Part shown: positions 1 to 8,246 of the stretch, in pieces | Layout: every line of letters begins with the position of its first letter | Numbering within the stretch: the stretch's first letter is position 1 | Assembly (NCBI RefSeq): GCF_003430825.1 | Contig: NZ_CP024047.1 | Coordinates: forward strand, 2,542,001 to 2,606,000 | DNA from: Natrarchaeobaculum sulfurireducens | GTDB taxonomy: Archaea > Halobacteriota > Halobacteria > Halobacteriales > Natrialbaceae | Length of the DNA stretch: 64,000 nucleotides | Reading direction: 5' to 3' | Made by a program: the position numbers and the translations under genes | The notes under the pieces: model-generated | The model's input: only the letters and a program-made list of their open reading frames with translations | Databases searched by the model: none | Told to the model about the DNA's origin: nothing

Positions 1-4
1 AGCC

Positions 5-217
5 GTGCTCGCGCTCGTAATCGGTCTCGGACTCGTTGCGCTCGGGCTCGCTGGCGTTCGGTACGCACCGGCGATCGTCCAGGCCCAGCATCGCCAGCGA
101 ATGACGCCGATCGACGCGGACGAGATAAACGACGAGGATCGCGTCCGCGTCACGAAGGGGACAGCCGTCGCCGTCGCCCTCCTCGGCGTCGGACTCGTCG
201 CCTATACCGTCGTCTAA
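5..217 (+). CDS. Small membrane protein, possibly 5'-truncated by the window edge
   Basis: The frame encodes 70 residues from a GTG at base 5, but it may begin upstream of the window because only four bases precede it. Two hydrophobic stretches (about residues 1-25 and 52-70) flank a polar, acidic loop, so a two-helix membrane protein is predicted. No family is recognised. The acidic loop and GC-rich codon use fit a real haloarchaeal gene. The next gene is convergent and unrelated. Confidence 0.5.
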   Translation: MLALVIGLGLVALGLAGVRYAPAIVQAQHRQRMTPIDADEINDEDRVRVTKGTAVAVALLGVGLVAYTVV

Positions 218-291
218 CCAACTCGAGGCGAACGACCAGTTCCCGATCTCGAGCCGACGCTGGATGGGCCAGTACTCGAGCGATGGGAGCG

Positions 292-756
292 CTATGTCGG
301 CCCTGACCCCCGTCGTTTTCGCTCGCGATGGGCGCTGATCAGATGAAAGACGAGGAGGTAGCCGACGGCCGCGAGGACGAACGCGACCACCACGTTTCCG
401 ACCAGCAGCTGTCGAACGGCAAATCTGGCGGTTTCAGTGGCAGATCCGGCCGACTCGAGCGATGGCGTGTGAACGAACACGCCACCGACCTGAAAGCTCG
501 CGACGTAGACGACGGGTTTGATGAACGGGTTGAGGACCGCCACGGAGGCAAAGAGAGCTGGTTTACTGATCCAGGACCACACCGAGACGAGTACGAGAAA
601 GAGGCCGATCCCTAACCCACCCGTCGGTAGGGTCGTCACGAAGACGCCGATGGCGAAACTGATCGCGACCTCGTGTTCGGTGTGTTCTTCCCGAAACGCC
701 GCGGTGAGTTCGCGGCGGACCCGGTCACGATAACAGGCGACCCGTTCCCGAACCAT
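292..756 (-). CDS. DUF2062 family membrane protein
   Basis: A 154-residue protein with a DUF2062-like layout: an amphipathic N-terminus (residues 1-25), a helix with the PTGG motif (about residues 44-47), a second helix ending in NPFIKP (about residues 76-81), and a C-terminal transmembrane helix followed by a basic tail. DUF2062 proteins are small integral membrane proteins of unknown function, sometimes found with polysaccharide or cell-surface genes; no such context is seen here. The gene is monocistronic and convergent with the small protein at the window start. Confidence 0.75.
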   Translation of the reverse strand: MVRERVACYRDRVRRELTAAFREEHTEHEVAISFAIGVFVTTLPTGGLGIGLFLVLVSVWSWISKPALFASVAVLNPFIKPVVYVASFQVGGVFVHTPSLESAGSATETARFAVRQLLVGNVVVAFVLAAVGYLLVFHLISAHRERKRRGSGPT

Positions 757-933
757 TAGGCTCTGCCAACCGGTGTGCTGCGAATCTGATAAAGATGTCG
801 AGTCGTGCGAAAACGTATCAGCGTACAGCCGCGTTGGGGCGATACTGATACTGTCAGACAGAGATTACTGAAGAGGATTCGCCGGGTGGGTGCGACGAAT
901 TTTCACACTCGTTCTATCCGGCAGTCTGACGAC

Positions 934-2190
934 CTATGGGAACGTCCCAGCTTCGTCGAACGCGTCCGCGACCCGCTGGATCGCCACGACGTACGCAGCC
1001 GTCCGTGGGTTGTCGAGATCGTGTTCTTCGATCGTTCCGACGAGCGCGTCGAAGGCGTCGACGATGATCCCTTCGAGTTCCTCGTTGACTTTCTGTTCGG
1101 ACCAGTAGAACCGCTGACGGTTCTGGACCCACTCGAAGTACGAGACGGTGACGCCGCCGGCGTTCGCGAGAATGTCGGGGATGACGAAGACGTCCTCGTT
1201 CTCGAGTATGCGGTCGGCATCGGGCGTCAACGGGCCGTTAGCGGCCTCAGAGATGACGTCTGCGTTGATGTCGGTTGCGAGGTCGCCGTCGACTGCGTTC
1301 TCGAGGGCGGCAGGGATCAGGAGGTCGACGTCGAGGGTGAGGACCTCGTCGTTGGTGAGTTCGTCCTCGCTCTCCTCGTAGCCGACGATACTGCCGGTCT
1401 CGTTTTTGTACTGTTTGGCGGCGACGGGATCGAAACCGTCTGGATTGTAGATTCCGCCGGAAGAGTCACTCGCCGCGACGACCGTCGCACCCATCTCGTC
1501 GATCAGTTTGGCGGCGATCCAGCCGGCGTTCCCGTAGCCTTGGACGGCGACGGTTGCGCCCTCGAGGTCCTTCCCGAGATACTCGAACGCCTCTCGAGCG
1601 GCGAGGACAGTCGATCGACCCGTCGCCTCGACGCGACCCTCACTACCGCCACTGGCGAGGTGTTTGCCAGTGATGACACCCGGCTCCGTGGTGTTCTCGA
1701 GTGTCTCGTAGGTATCTTTGATCCAGTTCATCTCCCGCTGACCCGTGTTCACGTCCGGCGCGGGGATGTCGCGGTCTTCACCGATCATCGGACGCAACTC
1801 CTTCGCGAACGACCGGGTAAGACGCTCGAGTTCGGCCGTAGAGTATTCGTCGGGATCGACGACGATCCCGCCTTTTCCGCCGCCAAGTGGGATGTCGACG
1901 ATCGCCGTCTTGTACGTCATCCAGCCCGACAGCGCCTTCACTTCGTCGCGAGAGACCTGTGGGTGGTAGCGGATACCGCCTTTGTATGGACCGCGATCGC
2001 CGTTGAACTGCGAGCGAAACGCTTTGAATCGCTCGAGCGAGCCATCGTCGAGCTCGACCGTCAGATTCGTCTCGAGCACGCGCTCTGGATGCTTGAGGCG
2101 CTCGATGACGTCGGCTTCGACGTCGAGATACCCAGCCGCCTCGTCGATCTGCGACTGGAGGCTCTCGAACGGGTTGGCTGTCTCTGACAT
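934..2190 (-). CDS. gdhB: Glutamate dehydrogenase paralogue 1 (Glu/Leu/Phe/Val family)
   Basis: A 418-residue hexameric-type glutamate dehydrogenase, interconverting glutamate and 2-oxoglutarate plus ammonium. The N-terminal domain has the substrate lysine in PLGGGKGG (K106) and the catalytic aspartate in PAPDVNTG (D146). The C-terminal Rossmann domain starts near residue 214 with VQGYGNAG. Length is normal and no active-site residue is missing. A second paralogue lies 1.1 kb away, on the other side of a CitE-like lyase. A TATA-like box at 2214-2222 sits about 28 bases before the ATG, which predicts a leaderless transcript and supports this start. Cofactor preference cannot be settled by eye, and the gdhB symbol is by analogy with multi-gdh haloarchaea. 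Confidence 0.93.
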   Translation of the reverse strand: MSETANPFESLQSQIDEAAGYLDVEADVIERLKHPERVLETNLTVELDDGSLERFKAFRSQFNGDRGPYKGGIRYHPQVSRDEVKALSGWMTYKTAIVDIPLGGGKGGIVVDPDEYSTAELERLTRSFAKELRPMIGEDRDIPAPDVNTGQREMNWIKDTYETLENTTEPGVITGKHLASGGSEGRVEATGRSTVLAAREAFEYLGKDLEGATVAVQGYGNAGWIAAKLIDEMGATVVAASDSSGGIYNPDGFDPVAAKQYKNETGSIVGYEESEDELTNDEVLTLDVDLLIPAALENAVDGDLATDINADVISEAANGPLTPDADRILENEDVFVIPDILANAGGVTVSYFEWVQNRQRFYWSEQKVNEELEGIIVDAFDALVGTIEEHDLDNPRTAAYVVAIQRVADAFDEAGTFP

Positions 2191-2213
2191 TGTCTGGGGG
2201 TTCCGAGGTCACC

Positions 2214-2222
2214 GAAATAAGC
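2214..2222 (-). promoter_or_regulatory. TATA box of glutamate dehydrogenase 1
   Basis: The minus strand reads GCTTATTTC, centred about 28 bases upstream of the ATG at 2190. That is the spacing of a leaderless haloarchaeal promoter. Confidence 0.5.
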
Positions 2223-2337
2223 ATTTTGAAAGCCAATTAGTAAATAATATCCAATATAAGGTGTAGTGAGATGGTTATATTCTGTGTAGCCGTGGGCGGT
2301 CGTTCCGTTCTAGCGATTCCGCTCGTCCGATGGCGGC

Positions 2338-3198
2338 TTACTTCCGATGGTTGGCGGCACGGGTGCGCTCGAGGATGCGTTCGGCCTGGGCGATCAGCGG
2401 TGCATCGATCATCTCGCCGTCGACCTCGAAGACGCCCCGACCCGCTTTGTCGGCCTCGCGTTTGGCCTCGAGGACGGCTTCGGCCCATTCACGCTCCTCG
2501 ATCGACGGCGTAAACGCCTCGTTGATCGGGGCGACCTGTGCCGGATGGATCGCCAGTTTGCCGTCGTATCCAAGCTGGACGGAAACAGCCGCGTCCTCGC
2601 GCAGTCGCTCGTCGTTCCCGAAATCGGTGACGAGGGTGTCGATCGCCACACAGTCGTGAGCGGCCGCCGCGACCACCGCCCGCTGGCGGGCGTAAAGTAC
2701 CTCCGTCCCCTCCGGCGTTCGAGTCGCACCGAGGTCAGCGGAGAGGTCCTCGGCCCCGAACACCAGCGCGTCGGTCGCCTCGGCGGCGGCGACGTCCGGG
2801 GCAGCGAGGATACCCGCGGCGCTCTCGAGGAGCGCGAGGACGGGGCGGGGTTCGTCGTGGGCCTCGAGTTCGGCTTCGAGTTCGTCGATGTCGGCTGCAG
2901 ACTCGACTTTGGGGAGCATGACACTATCGAGGCGAAGGCTGGTGCTGTCTTCGAGGAGTACCGCGAGATCGTCGCCGAACGCCTCGCTCGAGGCGTTGAG
3001 GCGGACGCAGACTTCACAGTCGGGATCGAACGCGGAATCGGAGAGGACCTCGCGGACCGTCGTCCGGGCTTCGCCCTTTCGATCGGGCGAGACGGCGTCT
3101 TCGAGATCGAAGACGATCACGTCGGCACCGGAGTCGGCTGCCTTGCGAAGCATCTCAGGACGGTCACCGGGTGTAAACAGGACGCTTCTGCGGACCAT
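2338..3198 (-). CDS. HpcH/HpaI-family CoA-ester lyase (CitE-like; malyl-, methylmalyl- or citramalyl-CoA lyase)
   Basis: A 286-residue TIM-barrel lyase of the CitE/L-malyl-CoA lyase group. Visible landmarks in order are RSVLFTPGDRP at the N-terminus, VIFDLEDAV-like VIVFDLEDAV (about residues 28-37), the RLN and PKVES substrate/metal segments (about 65 and 95-100), LLESAAG, FGAEDLSADLG, and GYDGKLAIHPAQ near residue 230. The family cleaves or forms 3-hydroxyacyl-CoA esters with Mg2+. Haloarchaeal members serve in the methylaspartate cycle (methylmalyl-CoA to glyoxylate plus propionyl-CoA) or as thioester-type malate synthase partners. Flanking glutamate dehydrogenases and the nearby MaoC hydratase favour such a route, but the substrate is inferred. 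A TATA-like element at 3218-3225 supports the start. Confidence 0.85.
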   Translation of the reverse strand: MVRRSVLFTPGDRPEMLRKAADSGADVIVFDLEDAVSPDRKGEARTTVREVLSDSAFDPDCEVCVRLNASSEAFGDDLAVLLEDSTSLRLDSVMLPKVESAADIDELEAELEAHDEPRPVLALLESAAGILAAPDVAAAEATDALVFGAEDLSADLGATRTPEGTEVLYARQRAVVAAAAHDCVAIDTLVTDFGNDERLREDAAVSVQLGYDGKLAIHPAQVAPINEAFTPSIEEREWAEAVLEAKREADKAGRGVFEVDGEMIDAPLIAQAERILERTRAANHRK

Positions 3199-3217
3199 AC
3201 GGGAAGTCCACCGGCCG

Positions 3218-3225
3218 TAAATAAA
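3218..3225 (-). promoter_or_regulatory. TATA box of the CitE-like lyase
   Basis: The minus strand reads TTTATTTA about 24 bases before the ATG at 3198, so the lyase has its own promoter and a leaderless start despite standing between two co-oriented gdh genes. Confidence 0.5.
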
Positions 3226-3306
3226 GGAATGCTGGGAAAATCGTATGGGATGGACGTCAGGTCCGATCGAGCGCGGAGAAGACTGATCGAGAGCGAACGG
3301 ACCGAG

Positions 3307-4581
3307 TCAGGGCCAGAGACCGCGAGCGTCGTGCGCTGCCGCGATGCGTGAGAGAGCAACGATGTACGTTGCATCGCGCCACGTGACGTCGCGGGCGTCG
3401 TACTCCGCACAGATCGCGTCCCAGGCGCTGAGCATCTCGGTCTCGAGTTCCTCGTTGACGCGCTCGAGCGACCATTTGCGGCGGTTGATGTCCTGGAGCC
3501 ACTCGAAGTACGAGACGGTGACGCCGCCGGCGTTGGCGATGATGTCGGGAATCACCGCCACGCCGCGCTCTTCGAAGATCTGGTCGGCCGTCGACGTGGT
3601 CGGGCCGTTCGCGCCCTCGACGATCAGGTCGGCTTTGACCTCGCGAGCGTTCTCGGCCGTGAGGACGTTCCCGATCGCCGCCGGGATGAGGATGTCCACG
3701 TCCAGCTCGAGCAGTGCCTCGTTCGAGAGCGTCTCGGGAGCGTCGTAGCCCGAGACCATGCCGGGCGTCTCGTCGTGGTCTTCGACGTCGTTAGTGTCGA
3801 GTCCGTCCGGGTCATAGATTGCGCCGTCCACGTCGGAGACAGCGACGATCGAGGCACCGAGGTCGTCGAGGTAGCGTGCGGCGTTCGCACCGACGCTGCC
3901 GAAGCCCTGGACGGCGATAGTCAGGTCTTCGATGTCCCAGCCGTAGTAGTCGATCGCCTCCCGAGTGATGATGCCGACGCTTCGTCCCGGTGCCTTCTCA
4001 CGTCCGTACGAACCGCCAACGACCGGCGGTTTGCCGGTAACGACGCCCGGCGATGTCTCGCCCTCTTGCATCGAGTAGGCGTCCATGAACCAGGCCATCG
4101 TGGCCGGATCGGTCCCCATGTCGGGGGCAGGGATGTCCTTCATCGGTCCGATGACCGGGCGGAGTTCCTCGGCGAAGCGACGCGTAAGACGCTCTTTCTC
4201 GGCCGAGCTGAGCGTTTTCGGGTTGACGACGACGCCTCCCTTCGCGCCGCCAAACGGGAGGTCCATTACGGCACACTTCCAGGTCATCCACATCGCGAGT
4301 CCCACACACTCCTCTTCGGTCACGTCGGGGTGGTAGCGCAGCCCGCCTTTGTACGGGCCACGAACGCTGTCGTGGTGGGCGCGATAGCCCGTGAACATCT
4401 CCCTGGTCCCGTCGTCGCGTTCGAGCGGGATCGTCACCCGGAAGACGTTCCGGGGATGGCGCAGTCGCTCGACGATGCCCTCGTCGACGTCGAGGTGAGC
4501 AGCGGCCCGCTCGAGCTGTCTGCGGGCTGTTTCGACGGCACTCTCCTCGTTCGGTTCCGATTTCGGGTTAGCTGTTGTCAT
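3307..4581 (-). CDS. gdhA: Glutamate dehydrogenase paralogue 2
   Basis: A 424-residue Glu/Leu/Phe/Val dehydrogenase from the ATG at 4581. The open frame runs upstream to a GTG at 4683, but those extra 34 residues are non-acidic and not family-like, and that GTG lies beside a probable TATA box, so the internal ATG is preferred. The substrate lysine lies in PFGGAKGG (K114), the catalytic aspartate in PAPDMGTD (D154), and the nucleotide-binding motif is VQGFGSVG. It differs from paralogue 1 at many sites, notably [12 protein letters not shown] where paralogue 1 has [12 protein letters not shown], so the two may differ in cofactor or direction. An extra regulatory palindrome lies upstream (4715-4731). 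Confidence 0.92.
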   Translation of the reverse strand: MTTANPKSEPNEESAVETARRQLERAAAHLDVDEGIVERLRHPRNVFRVTIPLERDDGTREMFTGYRAHHDSVRGPYKGGLRYHPDVTEEECVGLAMWMTWKCAVMDLPFGGAKGGVVVNPKTLSSAEKERLTRRFAEELRPVIGPMKDIPAPDMGTDPATMAWFMDAYSMQEGETSPGVVTGKPPVVGGSYGREKAPGRSVGIITREAIDYYGWDIEDLTIAVQGFGSVGANAARYLDDLGASIVAVSDVDGAIYDPDGLDTNDVEDHDETPGMVSGYDAPETLSNEALLELDVDILIPAAIGNVLTAENAREVKADLIVEGANGPTTSTADQIFEERGVAVIPDIIANAGGVTVSYFEWLQDINRRKWSLERVNEELETEMLSAWDAICAEYDARDVTWRDATYIVALSRIAAAHDARGLWP

Positions 4582-4685
4582 ACTGGTGGCCCCCACGTCG
4601 AAGTGCCACCCGGGTTGACGGGAGTCGACAAATCCGTACCCAGGCGACGGCTCGCGGGTTATGGTATGAGAATTTCCGATCACCA

Positions 4686-4694
4686 GCTATAACC
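4686..4694 (-). promoter_or_regulatory. Probable TATA box of glutamate dehydrogenase 2
   Basis: The minus strand reads GGTTATAGC. Transcription would start near 4664 and leave a leader of about 80 bases before the ATG at 4581, unlike the leaderless neighbours. Confidence 0.35.
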
Positions 4695-4714
4695 CTTGTC
4701 ACTGGACGCCGGTT

Positions 4715-4731
4715 CGTGCAATATTTGCACG
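4715..4731. promoter_or_regulatory. 17-bp perfect inverted repeat, candidate operator
   Basis: CGTGCAA-TAT-TTGCACG has seven-base arms that match perfectly around a three-base centre. It lies in the divergent gap between glutamate dehydrogenase 2 and the MaoC gene, about 25 bases upstream of the probable gdh TATA box and about 90 bases upstream of the MaoC TATA box. Size and placement suit a dimeric helix-turn-helix regulator. The regulator is unknown. Confidence 0.5.
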
Positions 4732-4818
4732 ACTCACGTTCGCATCGCGCTGATGGGACACCCTGGAGGGGGGGTAACGGACGCTCGACGGAGACAGCCT
4801 CGCCACGGCCCAACACGC

Positions 4819-4826
4819 TTTAGTAT
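4819..4826 (+). promoter_or_regulatory. TATA box of the MaoC hydratase gene
   Basis: TTTAGTAT lies about 26 bases before the ATG at 4848, so a leaderless transcript is likely. Confidence 0.45.
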
Positions 4827-4847
4827 CGGGTCGCCGACACTGTCGCT

Positions 4848-5306
4848 ATGACTGGGCTCTACTACGAGGAGTTCGAGGTCGGCCGGACGATCGAACACGA
4901 GCGCCGTCGAACGATCAGCGAGAGCGACAATCAGCGTTTTTGTGATATGACGATGAACCAGCAGCCGTTACACCTGGATCAAGAGTTCGCTGCCGACACC
5001 GACTTCGGCGAGCGCCTGGTCAACGGCCTCTACACGATGAGCCTCGCCGTCGGGATCTCCATCCCCGAGACGACCGACGGTACGATCGTCGCGAACCTCT
5101 CGTACGACGACGTCGAACATCCGGCACCGGTCTTCCACGGCGATACCATCCGCGTCCAGTCGACGGTCACCGACAAGCGCGAGACCAGCGACGGCGAACG
5201 CGGCATCGTCACCATGCACGTCGAGGTGTTCAACCAGGACGACGAGCTCGTCTGTGCGTTCGATCGCACCGTTCTCTCGCTGAAACGCCACCGAGCCGAG
5301 ACGTAG
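4848..5306 (+). CDS. Single-domain MaoC-type enoyl-CoA hydratase (mesaconyl/itaconyl-CoA type?)
   Basis: A 152-residue hot-dog-fold protein of the MaoC/R-specific hydratase superfamily. The active-site loop reads TMNQQPLHLD (about residues 31-40). Canonical R-hydratases have an aspartate and histidine in GDxNPxHxD; here the histidine is kept but the aspartate position is asparagine. As I recall, that TMNxxPLH form also occurs in MaoC proteins encoded beside CitE-like lyases, where the pair acts on mesaconyl-, itaconyl- or citramalyl-CoA. Its divergent position next to gdh-citE-gdh therefore suggests hydration of an unsaturated C5 CoA ester feeding the lyase. The substrate is inferred; a generic acyl-CoA hydratase remains possible. 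Confidence 0.8.
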   Translation: MTGLYYEEFEVGRTIEHERRRTISESDNQRFCDMTMNQQPLHLDQEFAADTDFGERLVNGLYTMSLAVGISIPETTDGTIVANLSYDDVEHPAPVFHGDTIRVQSTVTDKRETSDGERGIVTMHVEVFNQDDELVCAFDRTVLSLKRHRAET

Positions 5307-5334
5307 TCGCCGGCCTCGAGACGCGGGGCCGGAC

Positions 5335-5685
5335 TCACACCACTGACGAGATCATATACAGGTTGATACCGACGGCGATCGTCCACGGGATCGCGAGCCC
5401 GGCGGGGACGATCGGTTTGTACACATCGGGGAGGATCGGTCGACAGGCCAGGCCGACACCAACCGCCAACGTCTTCAGTGCGAGCATCCCGGCCAGTCCG
5501 TAGCCGTCGATCGCGCTCCGTGCGATGGGGTTCGATTCTGCCAGTCCAAGGTGGAGGCCCACGAACGTCGTTACGACGTCCCCAACGAGCGAGAGCGCGA
5601 CGAGTGCCCAGAGCGCCCGCTCGAGGGCGGCCGGCGTGACGTCGATGGGAATGCGGTGGTGTGAGTACGCACCGTCGGAACTCAT
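5335..5685 (-). CDS. DUF5658-like small integral membrane protein
   Basis: A 116-residue protein with three to four predicted membrane helices. It begins with a short polar segment, then a helix ending in GDVVTTFVGL, followed by the motif ESNPIARS (about residues 54-61) and two further helices. The D-TT...E-NP pattern is characteristic of the DUF5658 group, whose role is unknown. It is convergent with the MaoC gene, ending 29 bases after it, and is transcribed in the same direction as the carboxylase upstream of it but separated by 286 bases without clear features. Confidence 0.65.
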   Translation of the reverse strand: MSSDGAYSHHRIPIDVTPAALERALWALVALSLVGDVVTTFVGLHLGLAESNPIARSAIDGYGLAGMLALKTLAVGVGLACRPILPDVYKPIVPAGLAIPWTIAVGINLYMISSVV

Positions 5686-5971
5686 AGGCTCCCCGCCGGA
5701 GTCGAACCGGCTGTCGCCGTCGAGAGCGAGTACGCTCCGCTACAGGCGACGTGTGTTTTGTTATGGCAAGCGTAGACGACCGTCACCGATCGGTAAGCAC
5801 TGATAACCGAGACGATGGCGGCCGCTCGAGAACGAGACACAACGAGTAGGCCGTGCTACAAATCGGTTCGACGGGTGGGGCACACTACCGATCTGTGCAG
5901 CGAATGCAGGTTCGCAGGATCAGGGTGGGCGCGACGAGAATCGCCCTCGAGACGAGCCTCGACGGTGCCCG

Positions 5972-7753
5972 CTACAGGATGGTTCCGTGTTTTTTGCTCG
6001 GGAGTGACTTTTCGACATCGGCGTAGAAGTCGAATCGGGCGACGAGTTCCCGGCGCAGCTCGCTCGGGGGAACGATCTCGTCGACGACGACTTCGCTCGC
6101 CATTCGGTGGATGTCGATGTCCTCGCGGTACTCCTCACGGAGTTGTTGGGCTCGGCGGTCGCGTTCGTCGGGATCGTCGATCTCGGCGAGTTTGCGCGCG
6201 TAGACGGCATTGATCGCCGCTTCAGGACCCATAATCGCGATCTCGCCGGAGGGGAGGCCAATGACACTCTCGGGGTCGTACGCCGGGCCGCCCATCGCGT
6301 AGATGCCAGCGCCGTAGGCCTTGCGGACGACGACGGTCTGTTTCGGTACCGTCGCCGATGAGGTGGCGTAGATCATCTTCTTGCCCTGTTCTAAGATCCC
6401 CTCCTTTTCGACCTGTGAGCCGGCCATGAAGCCGGGCGTATCACAGAGGTAGAGTAAGGGGATGTTGAACGCGTCCGACTTCCAGATGAACTCGGCGGCC
6501 TTTTCTGCGGCGTCGGGGAAGATCGCACCCGCGCGGGTGGCGGGCTGATTCGCGACGATACCGACGGGACGGCCGTCGATCCGGGCGTAGGCCGTGATGA
6601 TCTCTGCGCCGTAGTCGGGTCGTAACTCGAAATACGAGCCTTCGTCGACGATCCGATCGATGACGTCCACCATGTCGTATCCCTTGTTCGGCTCCTGTGG
6701 AACGACGGCGTCGATGCCCTCGGGCGACTTCGCGGGCGGTTTACCCGCTTTCTGTGGCGGCGTCTCGTCGGCGTTATCCGGCAGGTACGTAATGAGTTGG
6801 GCGACCAGCTCGCGGGCGTGTTCTTCGTCCCGGGCGACGAGGTCCGCGGAGCCGGACTCGCGGGCGTGGACCTGCGGGCCACCCAACTCCTCGAGGTCGA
6901 TCTCTTCGCCGGTGACCATCTGAACCATCCGCGGGCTGGCGATCGCCATCGCGGACATCCCTTCGACCATGATCGTAAAGTCCGCGAATACCGGCGTGTA
7001 GGCCGCCCCGGCGATACAGGGACCATAAAGGACACAGATCTGGGGGACTCGACCCGAGAGCATCGAGTGGTTGTAGTAGTATTTCCCGATGCCCTCGCGG
7101 TTGGCGAAGAAGCCGGTCTGCTGGTCGATCCGGCCGCCGGAGGAGTCCATCAGGTAGAGGACGGGCTGGCCGGTCTTCAGCGCGCGTTGTTGCATCCGGA
7201 GGAACTTCTCGACGCCTTTTGCGGCCATACTCCCGCGTTTGACGGTGTAGTCGTTGGCCATGAAGTGCAGATCCCGACCCTCGAAGGTCGCTCCACCGGT
7301 GATGAGGCCGTCCGCGGGCAGCCTGTCGTCCGTCTCCTCGCCGACGCCGTCGGGGTGCCAGTCGTCGAAGGCCGCGAACGTGCCGTCTTCGAAGAGAAAG
7401 GCATCGTCTTCGCCACCAAACCAGAGGTCGAGGCGGTCACGGACGAAGAGTTTGTCCTCCTCCGGGAGCTGTTCGCGATACTTCTCTGGCCCCCCCTCGA
7501 GGATGTCTTCGATTTCGTCTCTGAGCCGTCGTTCACGGCTGGTCGGCTCGAGCGCTGGCTCGTCTGAGTCGCCGTCCCTCGCGGTCGACGCGTCGCCGTC
7601 GTCGTTCGAGCGCCCCTCGTGGTCGTAGACGACAGTCGGTTCCGACGCATCACCGACGTATACCTCGACCGAGTCACCGAGGTGTGCGGCCAGGGCAGCC
7701 GCGATCGCCGAGACTTCGTCGTCGGTTGCACCCTGTGCGATACGGATGTCCAT
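5972..7753 (-). CDS. Acyl-CoA carboxylase carboxyltransferase subunit with N-terminal epsilon/PccX-like domain
   Basis: A 593-residue protein. Residues 1 to about 45 (MDIRIAQGATDDEVSAIAAA and following) resemble the tiny epsilon subunit of actinobacterial acyl-CoA carboxylases and haloarchaeal PccX, then an acidic linker (46-75) leads into a complete carboxyltransferase with both crotonase-like halves. The biotin/acyl-CoA loops SSGGRIDQQ and KAYGAGIYAMGGPAYD (about residue 480) are present. The latter resembles 3-methylcrotonyl/geranyl-type subunits (GAGNYxMCGRAY) more than propionyl-type ones (GGAYDVM). The enzyme carboxylates an acyl-CoA using a biotinylated alpha subunit, which is not in the window. 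A TATA box at 7776-7783 supports the start. The usual beta subunit is near 510-530 residues, so this is about 70 longer at the N-terminus. Confidence 0.88.
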   Translation of the reverse strand: MDIRIAQGATDDEVSAIAAALAAHLGDSVEVYVGDASEPTVVYDHEGRSNDDGDASTARDGDSDEPALEPTSRERRLRDEIEDILEGGPEKYREQLPEEDKLFVRDRLDLWFGGEDDAFLFEDGTFAAFDDWHPDGVGEETDDRLPADGLITGGATFEGRDLHFMANDYTVKRGSMAAKGVEKFLRMQQRALKTGQPVLYLMDSSGGRIDQQTGFFANREGIGKYYYNHSMLSGRVPQICVLYGPCIAGAAYTPVFADFTIMVEGMSAMAIASPRMVQMVTGEEIDLEELGGPQVHARESGSADLVARDEEHARELVAQLITYLPDNADETPPQKAGKPPAKSPEGIDAVVPQEPNKGYDMVDVIDRIVDEGSYFELRPDYGAEIITAYARIDGRPVGIVANQPATRAGAIFPDAAEKAAEFIWKSDAFNIPLLYLCDTPGFMAGSQVEKEGILEQGKKMIYATSSATVPKQTVVVRKAYGAGIYAMGGPAYDPESVIGLPSGEIAIMGPEAAINAVYARKLAEIDDPDERDRRAQQLREEYREDIDIHRMASEVVVDEIVPPSELRRELVARFDFYADVEKSLPSKKHGTIL

Positions 7754-7775
7754 ATATCACAGTGAGTATGGGCAG

Positions 7776-7783
7776 GTAAAAAG
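7776..7783 (-). promoter_or_regulatory. TATA box of the carboxyltransferase gene
   Basis: The minus strand reads CTTTTTAC about 26 bases before the ATG at 7753, consistent with a leaderless transcript. Confidence 0.4.
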
Positions 7784-7818
7784 GCATTCAGGTGACGGGA
7801 TCGGTCGGGAGCGAGAAT

Positions 7819-7971
7819 CGAACCGAAAGCAGAGAGTTCGGTTCGCACGGGAGAACCACCGGGCGAGCGCCGCGCCGACGGTCGGGGGAGAGTTGAGTCG
7901 AACCGGGGAGACGAGTCGCTGTCTCCGTGGTCACCAACACGGAGACATCGTACGCTCGAGGCCACTCGAGC
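7819..7971. other. Non-coding stretch with a series of perfect hairpins
   Basis: No credible gene lies between 7754 and 8246. Within it are three perfect inverted repeats: CGAACCGAA/TTCGGTTCG (7819-7827 and 7837-7845, nine-base loop), a ten-base stem TGTCTCCGTG/CACGGAGACA (7920-7929 and 7938-7947, eight-base loop) and GCTCGAG/CTCGAGC (7954-7960 and 7965-7971, GCCA loop). GGAGAC at 7907-7912 can pair instead with GTCTCC at 7921-7926, competing with the second stem. The rest of the gap (7972-8246) shows nothing beyond a weak promoter-like CGTTTTCAAG before the protease gene. It could be a small RNA, a leader or a bidirectional terminator. Confidence 0.45.
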
Positions 7972-8246
7972 ACGAATGTTCGTCTTCGGTCGTTCAGGTA
8001 TTATGTGATGAACAGGCGCAGTGACTTCTGTCCGACAGTACGACACGCGAGCCGGTAACTGGCGACTTCCGTCCACTCGGACCCAACAGAACCGACTGCC
8101 GGAACGGAGACAGCTGACAGCAGGTGCAAGCGCTGTGGCTTTCGACGGTTTTGCACTACCTACCAGTAGCTATCGACCACCCCGTGTACGTGAACATTAG
8201 CTTTGACCGAACGGGGCGCACCGTTTTCAAGCACCGAGACACCGGT

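Noticed and set aside
805-2187. Long plus-strand open frame opposite glutamate dehydrogenase 1
   Set aside because: It is the complement shadow of a GC-rich, acidic-protein gene; no family features, promoter or ribosome site.
3775-4692. Long plus-strand open frame opposite glutamate dehydrogenase 2
   Set aside because: Antisense shadow with no recognisable protein features.
7746-8024. Plus-strand open frame across the hairpin region
   Set aside because: Non-acidic composition and no domain; the strong inverted repeats argue for RNA or regulatory function.
8124-8246. Upstream extension of the protease-like gene (GTG 8124)
   Set aside because: The added residues are not halophilic and would bury the Tat signal; a normal ATG with a typical signal follows.
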